In this document: piece after piece, positions 26,388 through 34,588 of the stretch
Position numbering within the stretch: the first letter of the stretch is position 1
How the letters are laid out: each line of letters begins with the position of its first letter
DNA from: Lactonifactor sp050944855
GTDB lineage: Bacteria > Bacillota > Clostridia > Lachnospirales > Lachnospiraceae
Length of the DNA: 64,000 nucleotides
NCBI GenBank assembly: GCA_050944855.1
Contig: JBMNRU010000004.1
Location: forward strand, 1-64,000
Direction: 5' to 3'
Translations under genes and position numbers: made by a program
The notes under the pieces: model-generated
Databases searched by the model: none
The model's input: the letters and a program-made list of their open reading frames with translations, nothing else
What the model was told of the DNA's origin: nothing

Positions 26388-28117
26388 CACGCTTCACCTG
26401 CCTTTTTAAACTGACTCTCGTATATTTCCCGATATACCAGACAGCCCTCCAGCAATTCTTCATGCGTGCCGATACCGCATAATTCTCCATCATCCAACAC
26501 TAAAATCCGATCCGCATGCTGCAGGCTGGAAGCTCTCTGACTGACGATAAAAACCGTCATTTCTCCCTCCAGGGCAGCAATGGCTTTTCTGAGTGCCGCG
26601 TCTGTAGCAAAATCCAGCGCACTTGCACTGTCATCCAAAATAAGAATATCTGGTTTTGCCACCAATGCTCTGGCAATGGTCAGACGCTGCCGCTGCCCGC
26701 CGGAAAGATTTCTTCCTTCCTGTTCCACCGGGTCATCCAGACCCAGTTTTTTGCCCCGGACAAATTCCTCTGCCTGTGCCATCCGAAGGGCCTCCCAGAG
26801 CTTTTCTTCCTGTGCATCAGGATTTCCCCAGAGAAGATTGGAACGGATGGTTCCGGAAAATAACTGTGCTTTCTGCTGTACCACACCGATCCGCTCTCTC
26901 AGCTGCTCTTTCGGATACTTTTTAATATCCACGCCAAAGATACGCACTCTGCCCCGGGTCGCATCATAAAACCGGGGAATCAAACTGATCAATGTAGATT
27001 TCCCGCTTCCGGTACCGCCGATCACACCGATCGTCTCCCCCTTTCGGGCACAGAAATTAATATCGGATATACTCTCCGCGCCGGCACCTTTATAAGCAAA
27101 TCCCACTTGTTCAAAAGCGACTGCCTCTTCTGTTTCTTCTTTTATGTCAACTCTTTCGACGCCAAATTCCATCTCCGGATCCATGTCCATCACAGACTGC
27201 ACCCGATTGGCACAGGCAATCGCCTTTGTCACCAGAATAATCAGATTGGCTAATTTTACTAATTCCACCAGTATCTGGCTCATATAGTTCACCAGCGCCA
27301 CCACATCACCCTGCTGCAGAGCACCGATATTTACCTGTATAGCTCCCTGGTATAAAATGGCAATAATAGCCAGATTCACGATCACATAAGTAACCGGATT
27401 CATAACAGAAGAAATCTTTCCCACTGCCAGCTGCAGTCGGGTAAGCTCCTCATTTGCCTGACAAAACTGCTCTTTCTCCGCTTCCTCTCTGTGGAATGCC
27501 CTGACTACACGCACACCGGTAAGATTTTCGCGGGTTATCCCCAGTACCCGATCCAGACCGCCCTGTACCTTTTTATACATGGGCATGGTCCAGAGCATAA
27601 TGCCGAACACTACAACAGCCAAAAGAGGAATGGCCACTACAAAGATCCAAGCCGCCTTCCGGCTGATAAAAAATGCCATGATCATACTGCCGAACACCAC
27701 AAAAGGAGAACGCAAAAACAGACGCAGAAACATATTAATGCCATTCTGCACCTGATTTATATCGCTGGTCATACGGGTGATCAAAGTGGACGTGCCTACG
27801 GTATCCATTTCCGCAAATCCCAGCAGCTGAATATGAGAAAAAAGAGCATGACGCAGCTCTGTGGAAAATCCTACTGCCGCCTTCGCCGCAAAATACTGCG
27901 CGGTAATACTGCACAGCAGACCGATAATCCCCAGAGCGATCAGTACGCCGCAAAGCTTCAGAATATAGACGCTGTCTCCTGATGCAATTCCTTTATCAAT
28001 AATAGCAGCCATGACAAGCGGCACCAAAAGATCAAAAAACGCTTCCAGCATTTTAAAGAGCGGTGCGATCACACATTCTTTTTTATAGCCACGCATAAAT
28101 TTTCCGAACTTTTTCAC
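26387..28117 (-). CDS. ABC exporter half-transporter (permease plus ATPase), first of a pair
   Basis: It has 576 residues with an N-terminal six-helix exporter domain and a C-terminal ATPase. Walker A is GGTGSGKS and the signature is LSGGQ (NLSGGQRQR). After ILILDDSAS the position of the catalytic Glu is Asp, so this ATP site is probably degenerate. That is common in heterodimeric exporters where only one site hydrolyses well, and the partner keeps Glu. It starts with GTG, supported by AGGAGG seven bases upstream, and the GTG overlaps the stop of a possible 39-codon reading frame. Confidence 0.9.
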   Translation of the reverse strand: MKKFGKFMRGYKKECVIAPLFKMLEAFFDLLVPLVMAAIIDKGIASGDSVYILKLCGVLIALGIIGLLCSITAQYFAAKAAVGFSTELRHALFSHIQLLGFAEMDTVGTSTLITRMTSDINQVQNGINMFLRLFLRSPFVVFGSMIMAFFISRKAAWIFVVAIPLLAVVVFGIMLWTMPMYKKVQGGLDRVLGITRENLTGVRVVRAFHREEAEKEQFCQANEELTRLQLAVGKISSVMNPVTYVIVNLAIIAILYQGAIQVNIGALQQGDVVALVNYMSQILVELVKLANLIILVTKAIACANRVQSVMDMDPEMEFGVERVDIKEETEEAVAFEQVGFAYKGAGAESISDINFCARKGETIGVIGGTGSGKSTLISLIPRFYDATRGRVRIFGVDIKKYPKEQLRERIGVVQQKAQLFSGTIRSNLLWGNPDAQEEKLWEALRMAQAEEFVRGKKLGLDDPVEQEGRNLSGGQRQRLTIARALVAKPDILILDDSASALDFATDAALRKAIAALEGEMTVFIVSQRASSLQHADRILVLDDGELCGIGTHEELLEGCLVYREIYESQFKKAGEA

Positions 28118-28233
28118 CTGTTTTCCTCCTCTGATACTCCTATATTTCTACGCTTCTTATCTTCTGCTGCTTTTTCCTTTTTATACCGGAAAAGCAGCGC
28201 TGCAAAGTTCTTTTCCACTGTCATTTCAGACAT
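28114..28233 (-). CDS. Possible 39-residue coupling peptide
   Basis: A short reading frame (MSEMTVEKNF...) fills the gap between the GTPase-nuclease gene and the ABC exporter pair. Its ATG overlaps the end of the first gene and its TGA overlaps the GTG start of the second. The product is hydrophilic and lysine/glutamate rich, with no motif that I know. It may be a real small protein or simply a device carrying ribosomes to the exporter start. Expression is unproven. Confidence 0.3.
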   Translation of the reverse strand: MSEMTVEKNFAALLFRYKKEKAAEDKKRRNIGVSEEENR

Positions 28234-30916
28234 CTTCCAGCTTCTTTCTTCCCAGACGTATCTCTTCCATCTGTTCCGCAAGCTCATCCGACATATGATG
28301 AAACAGATAATTCCTGCTGTTTTGCTTTTTATCATGCCATTCTTCCCGGATCTGACGGCGCACAGCTTCTACCTCTTCCTTAAATTCCCTGGCAGATAAC
28401 AGATTCGCCCCCTGGCCCAAGATGATCACCTGCTCCAGGCCATCGGAAGTGGCCACCGTTACCCGGTATTTTTTATCCATAGCATGTACTGTTTTTTCAA
28501 TATACTGATCCGCCGTCTCCGCTTCTTTGGTAAATACGACATAAATATTATGATATTTCAATACCTCTCCCGGATAGCCTTCCAGCTTATACGCATCAAA
28601 TACCACGATCACCGTACATTTTTTGTACCCCTGATAGTTGCATAAAATATCCTGCAGCTTACTTCTTGCCGCATCCATATTCACTTCTGCCAGTTCTTTT
28701 AACTCATCCCAGGCAAAAATAATATTATAACCATCCACCAGAAGATATTCTTCTGCTTTTTTTTCTTTTTTAGGCGCTTTATAACGCTGCACAGGAGGAG
28801 AAGATACAGAGGAAGACCGCAGCGCCTCTCCTATCCTTGGCTTTACCGGGCCATAGGTTCGCTCAAAAATGGCCTTCAGTTCCTCGTCATTTTGTCTGTC
28901 CCGGTCATAAGAGGCTGTGTTTATCGGCACAGACCGGGGCGCAGTCTCTTCTTCCCGCGGCTCTTCCCATCCGCTTTGTATATGCATATACTGCTCTACT
29001 TCATCCCAGTTCACCACAAATCCGGCACCGTGAGAGCAGAAAACAGAACCGGTAGGATGTTCCAAATCCCGTTCCGGATCATATCCTATCCTTTCTATCA
29101 CTTCCTCCGCATTATGACAGACCTCATATCCTTTTAACATACAGAATAATCGGCCCCGGCCTCTGGTATAAGAAATCACTTCTGCCTGATAGTCCTGCAT
29201 CCCGGCCACCGGCGCAAAACCTTCCAGCACCATGCTGTCCATCTCCAGATACGGAGGCTCAAAACTTCCGGACATCCGCTGCACATCAGACATGGCTCTT
29301 CCCACCATCTCGGCGGGTACCTCCAGACGAAACTCATAATAAGGTTCCAGAAGAATGCTCTCTGCTTTTTTCAATCCCTGGCGAACCGCCCGATATGTGG
29401 CCTGACGGAAATCGCCCCCTTCGGTATGTTTCAGATGAGCCCGCCCGGTCAGCAGGGTAATCTTCATATCTGTGACGGGGGAACCGGTGAGTACGCCTTT
29501 ATGTTCCCTTTCTGCCAGATGCGTCAGAATCAGCCGCTGCCAGTTACGGTCCAGAATATCCTCATCACAGTCCGATGCAAAAACAAGACCGCTTCCCCTT
29601 TCCAGCGGTTCCAGAAGCAAATGTACCTCTGCATAATGCCGAAGGGGCTCATAATGTCCCACACCTTCCACCGGGGCAGCTATGGTCTCTTTATATACAA
29701 TATTTCCGGCTCCAAATTCTACAGAAACACCAAAACGTTCTGCAATTAAGCTTTTTAATATTTCAATCTGGACTTCTCCCATCACCTGGGCATGTATTTC
29801 CTGCAGCTGTTCTTCCCAGATAATATGCAGCTGAGGCTCTTCTTCCTCCAGCTGGCGCAGCTGCAAAAGCATAGTATGCACATCACAGTCCTGGGGCAGC
29901 AGAATCTGGTATGTCAGCACCGGTTCCAAAACAGGCTCTTTTGCTTCTTCTTCCATCCCCAGACCCGCTCCCGGCTGTGTCTGGCTTAAGCCCGTCACGG
30001 CACAGATCGTGCCTGCCAAAGCTTCTTTTACCATTTCATACTTAGAACCGGAATAGATACGGATCTGATCGGCTTTTTCCCGGTCTTCTGTCAATACATC
30101 CTTTACCTTCAGGCATCCTCCCGTAATTTTCATATACGTCAGACGATTCCCCTGATCGTCCCGGGCAATCTTATACACCCGGGCACCAAATGTATCCGGA
30201 TAAACCGGCATCCGGGTATAATCCCTAAGACCCTGCAAAAGTTCTTCTATCCCCTGCAGTTTCAGGGCAGATCCGAAATAACAGGGGAATACTTTCCGCT
30301 GCGCGATCAGACGGACAATATCCTTCCGATTCAGTTCTCCCGTTTCCAAATACTGCTCCAGCAGCGCTTCCTCGCACATTGCCAGACTTTCATAAAAGGC
30401 TTCCGGATCCCGGCCGGCGTCAAATTCTATACAGCCATCATCCAGACGTCTCTTCAATTCCTCCAGCAGCGCTTCTCTGTCACAGCCCGGCTGATCCATT
30501 TTATTAATAAACAAAAAAACTGGAACCTGATAACGCTCCAGCAGTCTCCATAATGTCTGTGTATGTCCCTGCACACCATCTGCACCGCTGATCACCAACA
30601 CCGCATAGTCCAACACCTGCAGTGTCCGCTCCATCTCTGCCGAAAAATCTACATGTCCCGGTGTATCCAGCAGGGTTATCTCGGCATCCTCCAGATAAAC
30701 CATGGCCTGTTTGGAAAATATGGTGATCCCCCGGGCACGTTCCAGCTCAAAGGTATCCAGAAAAGCATCTTTATCGTCCACTCTTCCCATTTTCCGGATA
30801 CTTCCGCCCAGATATAAAATGCTCTCAGAAAGAGTTGTCTTTCCCGCATCCACATGAGCCAGCAAGCCTACACAAATACGTTTCCTGATTTTCTTTTTTT
30901 CCTCCTGTTTGCCCAT
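28226..30916 (-). CDS. TetM-like translational GTPase fused to a YacP/Rae1-like NYN nuclease
   Basis: An 896-residue fusion. Residues 1 to about 650 form an EF-G/TetM-type GTPase with G1 AHVDAGKT (20-27), a switch with RGITIFSKQ, G3 DTPGH, G4 NKMD and the full set of EF-G domains. After a hydrophilic linker (about 650-721) comes an NYN/PIN-fold domain beginning LLVDGYNIIFAW. Its acidic residues near D728, D774, D803 and D825 (VFDAY, ETADQYIEK, ATSDG) match YacP/Rae1, which in Bacillus subtilis cuts mRNA in the ribosomal A site. The TetM loop with SPVS that touches the tetracycline site is replaced (about 491-503), so resistance is doubtful. I infer a factor that enters the A site and cleaves mRNA. 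Confidence 0.88.
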   Translation of the reverse strand: MGKQEEKKKIRKRICVGLLAHVDAGKTTLSESILYLGGSIRKMGRVDDKDAFLDTFELERARGITIFSKQAMVYLEDAEITLLDTPGHVDFSAEMERTLQVLDYAVLVISGADGVQGHTQTLWRLLERYQVPVFLFINKMDQPGCDREALLEELKRRLDDGCIEFDAGRDPEAFYESLAMCEEALLEQYLETGELNRKDIVRLIAQRKVFPCYFGSALKLQGIEELLQGLRDYTRMPVYPDTFGARVYKIARDDQGNRLTYMKITGGCLKVKDVLTEDREKADQIRIYSGSKYEMVKEALAGTICAVTGLSQTQPGAGLGMEEEAKEPVLEPVLTYQILLPQDCDVHTMLLQLRQLEEEEPQLHIIWEEQLQEIHAQVMGEVQIEILKSLIAERFGVSVEFGAGNIVYKETIAAPVEGVGHYEPLRHYAEVHLLLEPLERGSGLVFASDCDEDILDRNWQRLILTHLAEREHKGVLTGSPVTDMKITLLTGRAHLKHTEGGDFRQATYRAVRQGLKKAESILLEPYYEFRLEVPAEMVGRAMSDVQRMSGSFEPPYLEMDSMVLEGFAPVAGMQDYQAEVISYTRGRGRLFCMLKGYEVCHNAEEVIERIGYDPERDLEHPTGSVFCSHGAGFVVNWDEVEQYMHIQSGWEEPREEETAPRSVPINTASYDRDRQNDEELKAIFERTYGPVKPRIGEALRSSSVSSPPVQRYKAPKKEKKAEEYLLVDGYNIIFAWDELKELAEVNMDAARSKLQDILCNYQGYKKCTVIVVFDAYKLEGYPGEVLKYHNIYVVFTKEAETADQYIEKTVHAMDKKYRVTVATSDGLEQVIILGQGANLLSAREFKEEVEAVRRQIREEWHDKKQNSRNYLFHHMSDELAEQMEEIRLGRKKLEDV

Positions 30917-30918
30917 GA

Positions 30919-30980
30919 AAATGCCTCCTCCCGTGAAAAAATACTCTTAGTAGTATATCACAAGAGGAGGCAATCGTCGA
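30919..30980 (-). promoter_or_regulatory. Promoter and ribosome-site hairpin for the GTPase-nuclease gene
   Basis: Minus strand: -10 TATACT (30952-30957), 17-bp spacer, weak -35 TCGACG (30975-30980). The ribosome site GAGGAGGC (30923-30930) has a perfect 8-base complement GCCTCCTC (30964-30971) in the spacer. A transcript from this promoter would lack the complement, while read-through from upstream would carry it and could hide the ribosome site. Confidence 0.4.
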
Positions 30981-31021
30981 GTTTTTCTCATCCCTGTCCA
31001 TATGAAAATACCGCAGGCATT

Positions 31022-32782
31022 TTACTCTAACTCTGCAATTTGTTTCTGCAGATATCTGCCCACCACATTAGCAAAGTCTGTAATATCACGAATATAAGCA
31101 AAATCTTTTCCGAATATTTTTTTCTCGGCCTGCAGATCTTCCTCTTCTCCTGCGAACACACCCAGCACAGCAATTTTTCTGTTTCTCAGTTTCCGGATCT
31201 CTCCCGCCGTATCCTTTACCGCATAGTCCAGACAGTAGGGTTCTTTGTGCTTCTCGTCCCTGTCCTCATAGCGAATATCCTGAATACCGGCAATAATATC
31301 ACTGGGTCTTCCGTCGCTGAGCACAATGAGAATCTTATTCTCCTCGTCCCGTTTTTCCAGACTGTCAGCCACAGCCCGAACAGCAAGACCATCCCGGTTA
31401 TTGGCGGAACCGTAAAACTCAAAAATCCGGGAATTTATCTCTCTTCCATCTTCATAATCCCGGAATTTATTTAAAATAGTATAAGCGCCGAAGGTACAAA
31501 AGCCTACAACCCGATGAGGGATTCTCACAATACTTAAAGCTTCGCTGATAATATAACCCTGGAGTGCCACCAGACTTTGCCTTCCCTGCTGGGATCCGCT
31601 GGCGTCAATCAGTACTTCTACGACAAAATCCGTATTGTCCCGAATCAACTCCCGTTCAAACAAACGGCGGTTTTTGGTTCGTCCCACATTCCACAGTTTG
31701 GGAACACAGATCATTCCATAATCGCTGCTGCAGATTTCTTTTTCCGTTCTGGTAAGCAGTGCCCTCTTCAGGGTTCCTGCCAATACCTGTATATTCTGTC
31801 TTGTTACTAACTGTTTTTTTCTGAATTCCTTCAGATTTTCTTCCTTTACCTTCCGGACAAAAATAGCTTTTGCCGTATGCCCCATCTGACAGTGCAGGAT
31901 TCCCTCCGTCATATGGATACGGCATTCTTCATGAATTCCTCTGCATATCTGGGAATTGAAATACTTCTTTTCCTGCTCTGTAAGACAGCTCTTTCCATAA
32001 TTCCGCTCCACATATTCTTCCATGCGTGCCGTTGATTCCTGATCCAGGTAAATCATCCGTGCTTTGGATTTCTCCTGCTGTCCATTGTCCTGCGCATCCA
32101 CATGACCACTGAAAATATTAACCGGCCGGTCGTCATCCGACTGGGGGACTTCCTCTTCCGTCGTCTCCGTCTCAGCATATTCTTTCCTATCTTTATCGGA
32201 ATTCTTCACATGGCGGTCCAGCCCTTTGAAATCCTTTGCAAAGCCTGCTGCATAAGCCTGTTTATAAACCCATTCCAGGCAGGTGCAGATATCCTGGAGA
32301 AACTGGGTATCGCACAGACTGCAGATCCGCTCCAGAAGCGGCTGTATCCTGTCATTTGCCTTTTCCCCATACAAAACATATTCCAAATAACATTTCTCAA
32401 TATAATCCCAGTCTGTATGGGTAAGCCGCACAATATCTTTCTCAAGCGTATCCTGATAAGCTCTTTTGCGGATAGCCGCCACACCTTTTCGTTCCTTTTC
32501 AGCCTTCTTCCACACCGCGCTGTCAATACAGATCTTCCCCAGGGCCGTAAGAACTGTGCTGTTCATCCCCGCATATACTTTTTTTGCAATAAAATGATCA
32601 TAGGCTCTGGCATCAAAATACTTTTCAAAAGCCCCCTGCCGGATGGCATCATAAAAAGCAATATACCTGGACTTCCGATACACATCCTCATCCACCCGGA
32701 TATCCAGATCGTAATCCTCGCTGACGGTCCAAAGCACATTCTGGATCCGGCTGCGGATATCCATAATATTTTCTTCTCTCAT
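31022..32782 (-). CDS. VWA-domain protein (CobT/NorD-like), partner of a MoxR ATPase
   Basis: It has 586 residues. The C-terminal third is a von Willebrand A domain with the MIDAS motif DASGS (after VVEVLI) and a later LSDGRPSD. The N-terminal part is helical and charged with an acidic linker (ETETTEEEVPQSDDD), as in NorD/CobT-type proteins. The ATG at 32782 overlaps the stop of the MoxR gene (TAATG) and has GGGG at normal distance. Such pairs act as AAA+ chaperones that insert cofactors or remodel targets. Databases often call these nitric oxide reductase activation proteins, but no nor genes are present, so that function is not supported. Confidence 0.82.
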   Translation of the reverse strand: MREENIMDIRSRIQNVLWTVSEDYDLDIRVDEDVYRKSRYIAFYDAIRQGAFEKYFDARAYDHFIAKKVYAGMNSTVLTALGKICIDSAVWKKAEKERKGVAAIRKRAYQDTLEKDIVRLTHTDWDYIEKCYLEYVLYGEKANDRIQPLLERICSLCDTQFLQDICTCLEWVYKQAYAAGFAKDFKGLDRHVKNSDKDRKEYAETETTEEEVPQSDDDRPVNIFSGHVDAQDNGQQEKSKARMIYLDQESTARMEEYVERNYGKSCLTEQEKKYFNSQICRGIHEECRIHMTEGILHCQMGHTAKAIFVRKVKEENLKEFRKKQLVTRQNIQVLAGTLKRALLTRTEKEICSSDYGMICVPKLWNVGRTKNRRLFERELIRDNTDFVVEVLIDASGSQQGRQSLVALQGYIISEALSIVRIPHRVVGFCTFGAYTILNKFRDYEDGREINSRIFEFYGSANNRDGLAVRAVADSLEKRDEENKILIVLSDGRPSDIIAGIQDIRYEDRDEKHKEPYCLDYAVKDTAGEIRKLRNRKIAVLGVFAGEEEDLQAEKKIFGKDFAYIRDITDFANVVGRYLQKQIAELE

Positions 32783-33669
32783 TAAAACACATCCCCACAA
32801 TTCCATGTATCAGGGATACGCGTCATCACAATATCTCCGATCAGTTCCCTTTCAAAATTGTCAAAACACTTATCCGTAACGCCCATATGAACGGCATCCA
32901 GAGGCGTAAGTCCTCCGCGGATCAAACGAAGGGCTCCGATCAAGCCTCTCATGTCCACCGCTTTTGTAGATATTTCGCCATTTTGTGATTTTAACTGTAA
33001 ATCCAGGAATAAACCGGCAAATTGCTCCAACGCCTCATCCCGGATATCCGGAAATACATTGAGAAGAATCTGCTGCAGCCGGTCCATCGATAACGGCGGC
33101 ATATTAATTACCATAAAACGGGACACCAGCGCATCGTTCAATTCCTTCGTTCCCGCATATCCATAGTTCATCGTTGCGATAAAACGGCAGGCCGGATGCA
33201 GCTGAATCCGCTCATACCCGGGAACATCAATGATCCTTCTAAAATCCAGGGCAGCATGAAGCACAGAAACCGCATCACTTTTTGCCATATTGATCTCATC
33301 CAGTACACCAAATCCGCCATAAACCGCACACTGATAAATAGGACCCTTTCTCAGCTGTACTTCATTATTTACAAAGGTATCTGTTCCAATAAGGCTGCTG
33401 CTGTCTGTATTGACATGAAAGGAAATATCATAGATAGGTCTTTGGAAAATCCATGCCAGATTCTCAGCCAGCACATTTTTTCCTGTAGCCTTGTCCCCGC
33501 ACAGCAAAAGATTTTCTCCCTCCAAAAGTGCAGTCACTGCCTTCTCCAGAATCTCTGTTCCGTAAAACGGCATAGACGGCTCTGTCACCCGGGAAAGAAC
33601 CCGGTCGTCCAGAGAATAAAATTGTTTAAATTCCTCAATTCGATGGTTTAGTTTTTCATTTATTTCCAT
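32782..33669 (-). CDS. MoxR-family AAA+ ATPase
   Basis: A 295-residue AAA+ ATPase. Walker A is GDKATGKN, Walker B is GVLDEINMA, and the sensor 1 segment FIATMNYGYAGT and arginine-finger region follow, as in MoxR/CbbQ/NorQ proteins. It is coupled to the downstream VWA gene through overlapping stop and start codons, and sits 46 bases downstream of a cysteine-cluster protein gene. The target protein is unknown. Confidence 0.87.
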   Translation of the reverse strand: MEINEKLNHRIEEFKQFYSLDDRVLSRVTEPSMPFYGTEILEKAVTALLEGENLLLCGDKATGKNVLAENLAWIFQRPIYDISFHVNTDSSSLIGTDTFVNNEVQLRKGPIYQCAVYGGFGVLDEINMAKSDAVSVLHAALDFRRIIDVPGYERIQLHPACRFIATMNYGYAGTKELNDALVSRFMVINMPPLSMDRLQQILLNVFPDIRDEALEQFAGLFLDLQLKSQNGEISTKAVDMRGLIGALRLIRGGLTPLDAVHMGVTDKCFDNFERELIGDIVMTRIPDTWNCGDVF

Positions 33670-33715
33670 ATGATCACCGCTTCCTGTTTTCTTTCTATTT
33701 TGTCCTTTTTTTCAT

Positions 33716-34384
33716 TTATGATCCGGAAAGATCCCGCTTTGCCCGTTCCAGTCTTTCATAAAACTGCGGATAAAAAGATTCTTCCGACCGATACGGCCTC
33801 TGAAAAAAGAGCCGCATCACATACAGATTTACCAGTTTCATTCGTTCCGGATCCGAATCCTCCTGAAAGTCTTCCTGCAGATTTTTCAAAAAATAATGCC
33901 AGTCCAGAATAAACTGTTCATTCTCCTTCAAATCCGGCGTATCAATCCACTTTTTTACTTTGATCTTAGAGCGATTTTCCTTCCTGCACTCATGAATTTG
34001 CAGGAAATACTTAAATCCATGATCTTCATAAAATCGACCCAACGGAAACAGACGGCACATGCCCGGACGCAGCGGATGAATACGGCAGCGCCCCTGCTCA
34101 TTTAAAAATGCACAGACTTCTTTTTCTCCGATCATCTTCAGATTCGGCAGGATCATGCCATCCACTACGTTTAATTCCAGCTCTTTTTCCAACAATTCTT
34201 CAAATGTCCGATTAAGGCCGGCAGTCAGCCGATAGATATCCAGCGGATCCAGTACAACGGAATTTCCCATACCCTGACAACAATGGGAGCATCCGGCGCA
34301 GTCCTGACAATCCGCCTTTACCAGATCATTGGCCGTATATAATTTCCCGTCAGAAATCTCATTCATATCCACATTTCGCAGCAT
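33716..34384 (-). CDS. YkgJ-family cysteine cluster protein
   Basis: A 222-residue soluble protein with the CxxCxxCC cluster typical of the YkgJ/UPF0153 family (CAGCSHCC, about residues 29-36, preceded by C26), and a second half with CRIHPLRPGMCRLFP, together likely to bind zinc or an iron-sulphur cluster. Function is unknown in the family. It starts with an ATG behind AGGAG and lies just upstream of the MoxR-VWA pair on the same strand, so it may be part of that system as client or helper. Confidence 0.8.
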   Translation of the reverse strand: MLRNVDMNEISDGKLYTANDLVKADCQDCAGCSHCCQGMGNSVVLDPLDIYRLTAGLNRTFEELLEKELELNVVDGMILPNLKMIGEKEVCAFLNEQGRCRIHPLRPGMCRLFPLGRFYEDHGFKYFLQIHECRKENRSKIKVKKWIDTPDLKENEQFILDWHYFLKNLQEDFQEDSDPERMKLVNLYVMRLFFQRPYRSEESFYPQFYERLERAKRDLSGS

Positions 34385-34518
34385 TTTTTCTCTCCTGTAT
34401 CTATGTTTGCAATCATGAACCTATTATATCCAATTTCACAGGCAATTTCCAGTTTGTCTATGAAAAAGATGACACGTTTTTGAAAAAAGACAAGCATTTT
34501 CTTCCACTCCCCCCTATA

Positions 34519-34547
34519 TTTACAAAGCCCGCACATTCTGCTATAGT
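34519..34547 (+). promoter_or_regulatory. Promoter of the aldehyde dehydrogenase gene
   Basis: Plus strand: -35 TTTACA (34519-34524), 17-bp spacer, -10 TATAGT (34542-34547), about 42 bases before the start codon. Confidence 0.55.
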
Positions 34548-34588
34548 GTTTTTACTTTCAAACTATTTTTAAGGGAAGGATTCTGCGC

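Noticed and set aside
28226..30916. Tetracycline resistance gene of the Tet(M) type
   Set aside because: The GTPase part is related, but the loop with SPVS that acts at the drug site is not present and a nuclease domain is fused at the end. There is no mobile-element context.
31022..32782. Nitric oxide reductase activation protein NorD
   Set aside because: The VWA and MoxR domains are right, but there are no nor genes. The specific name would claim a client that is not supported.
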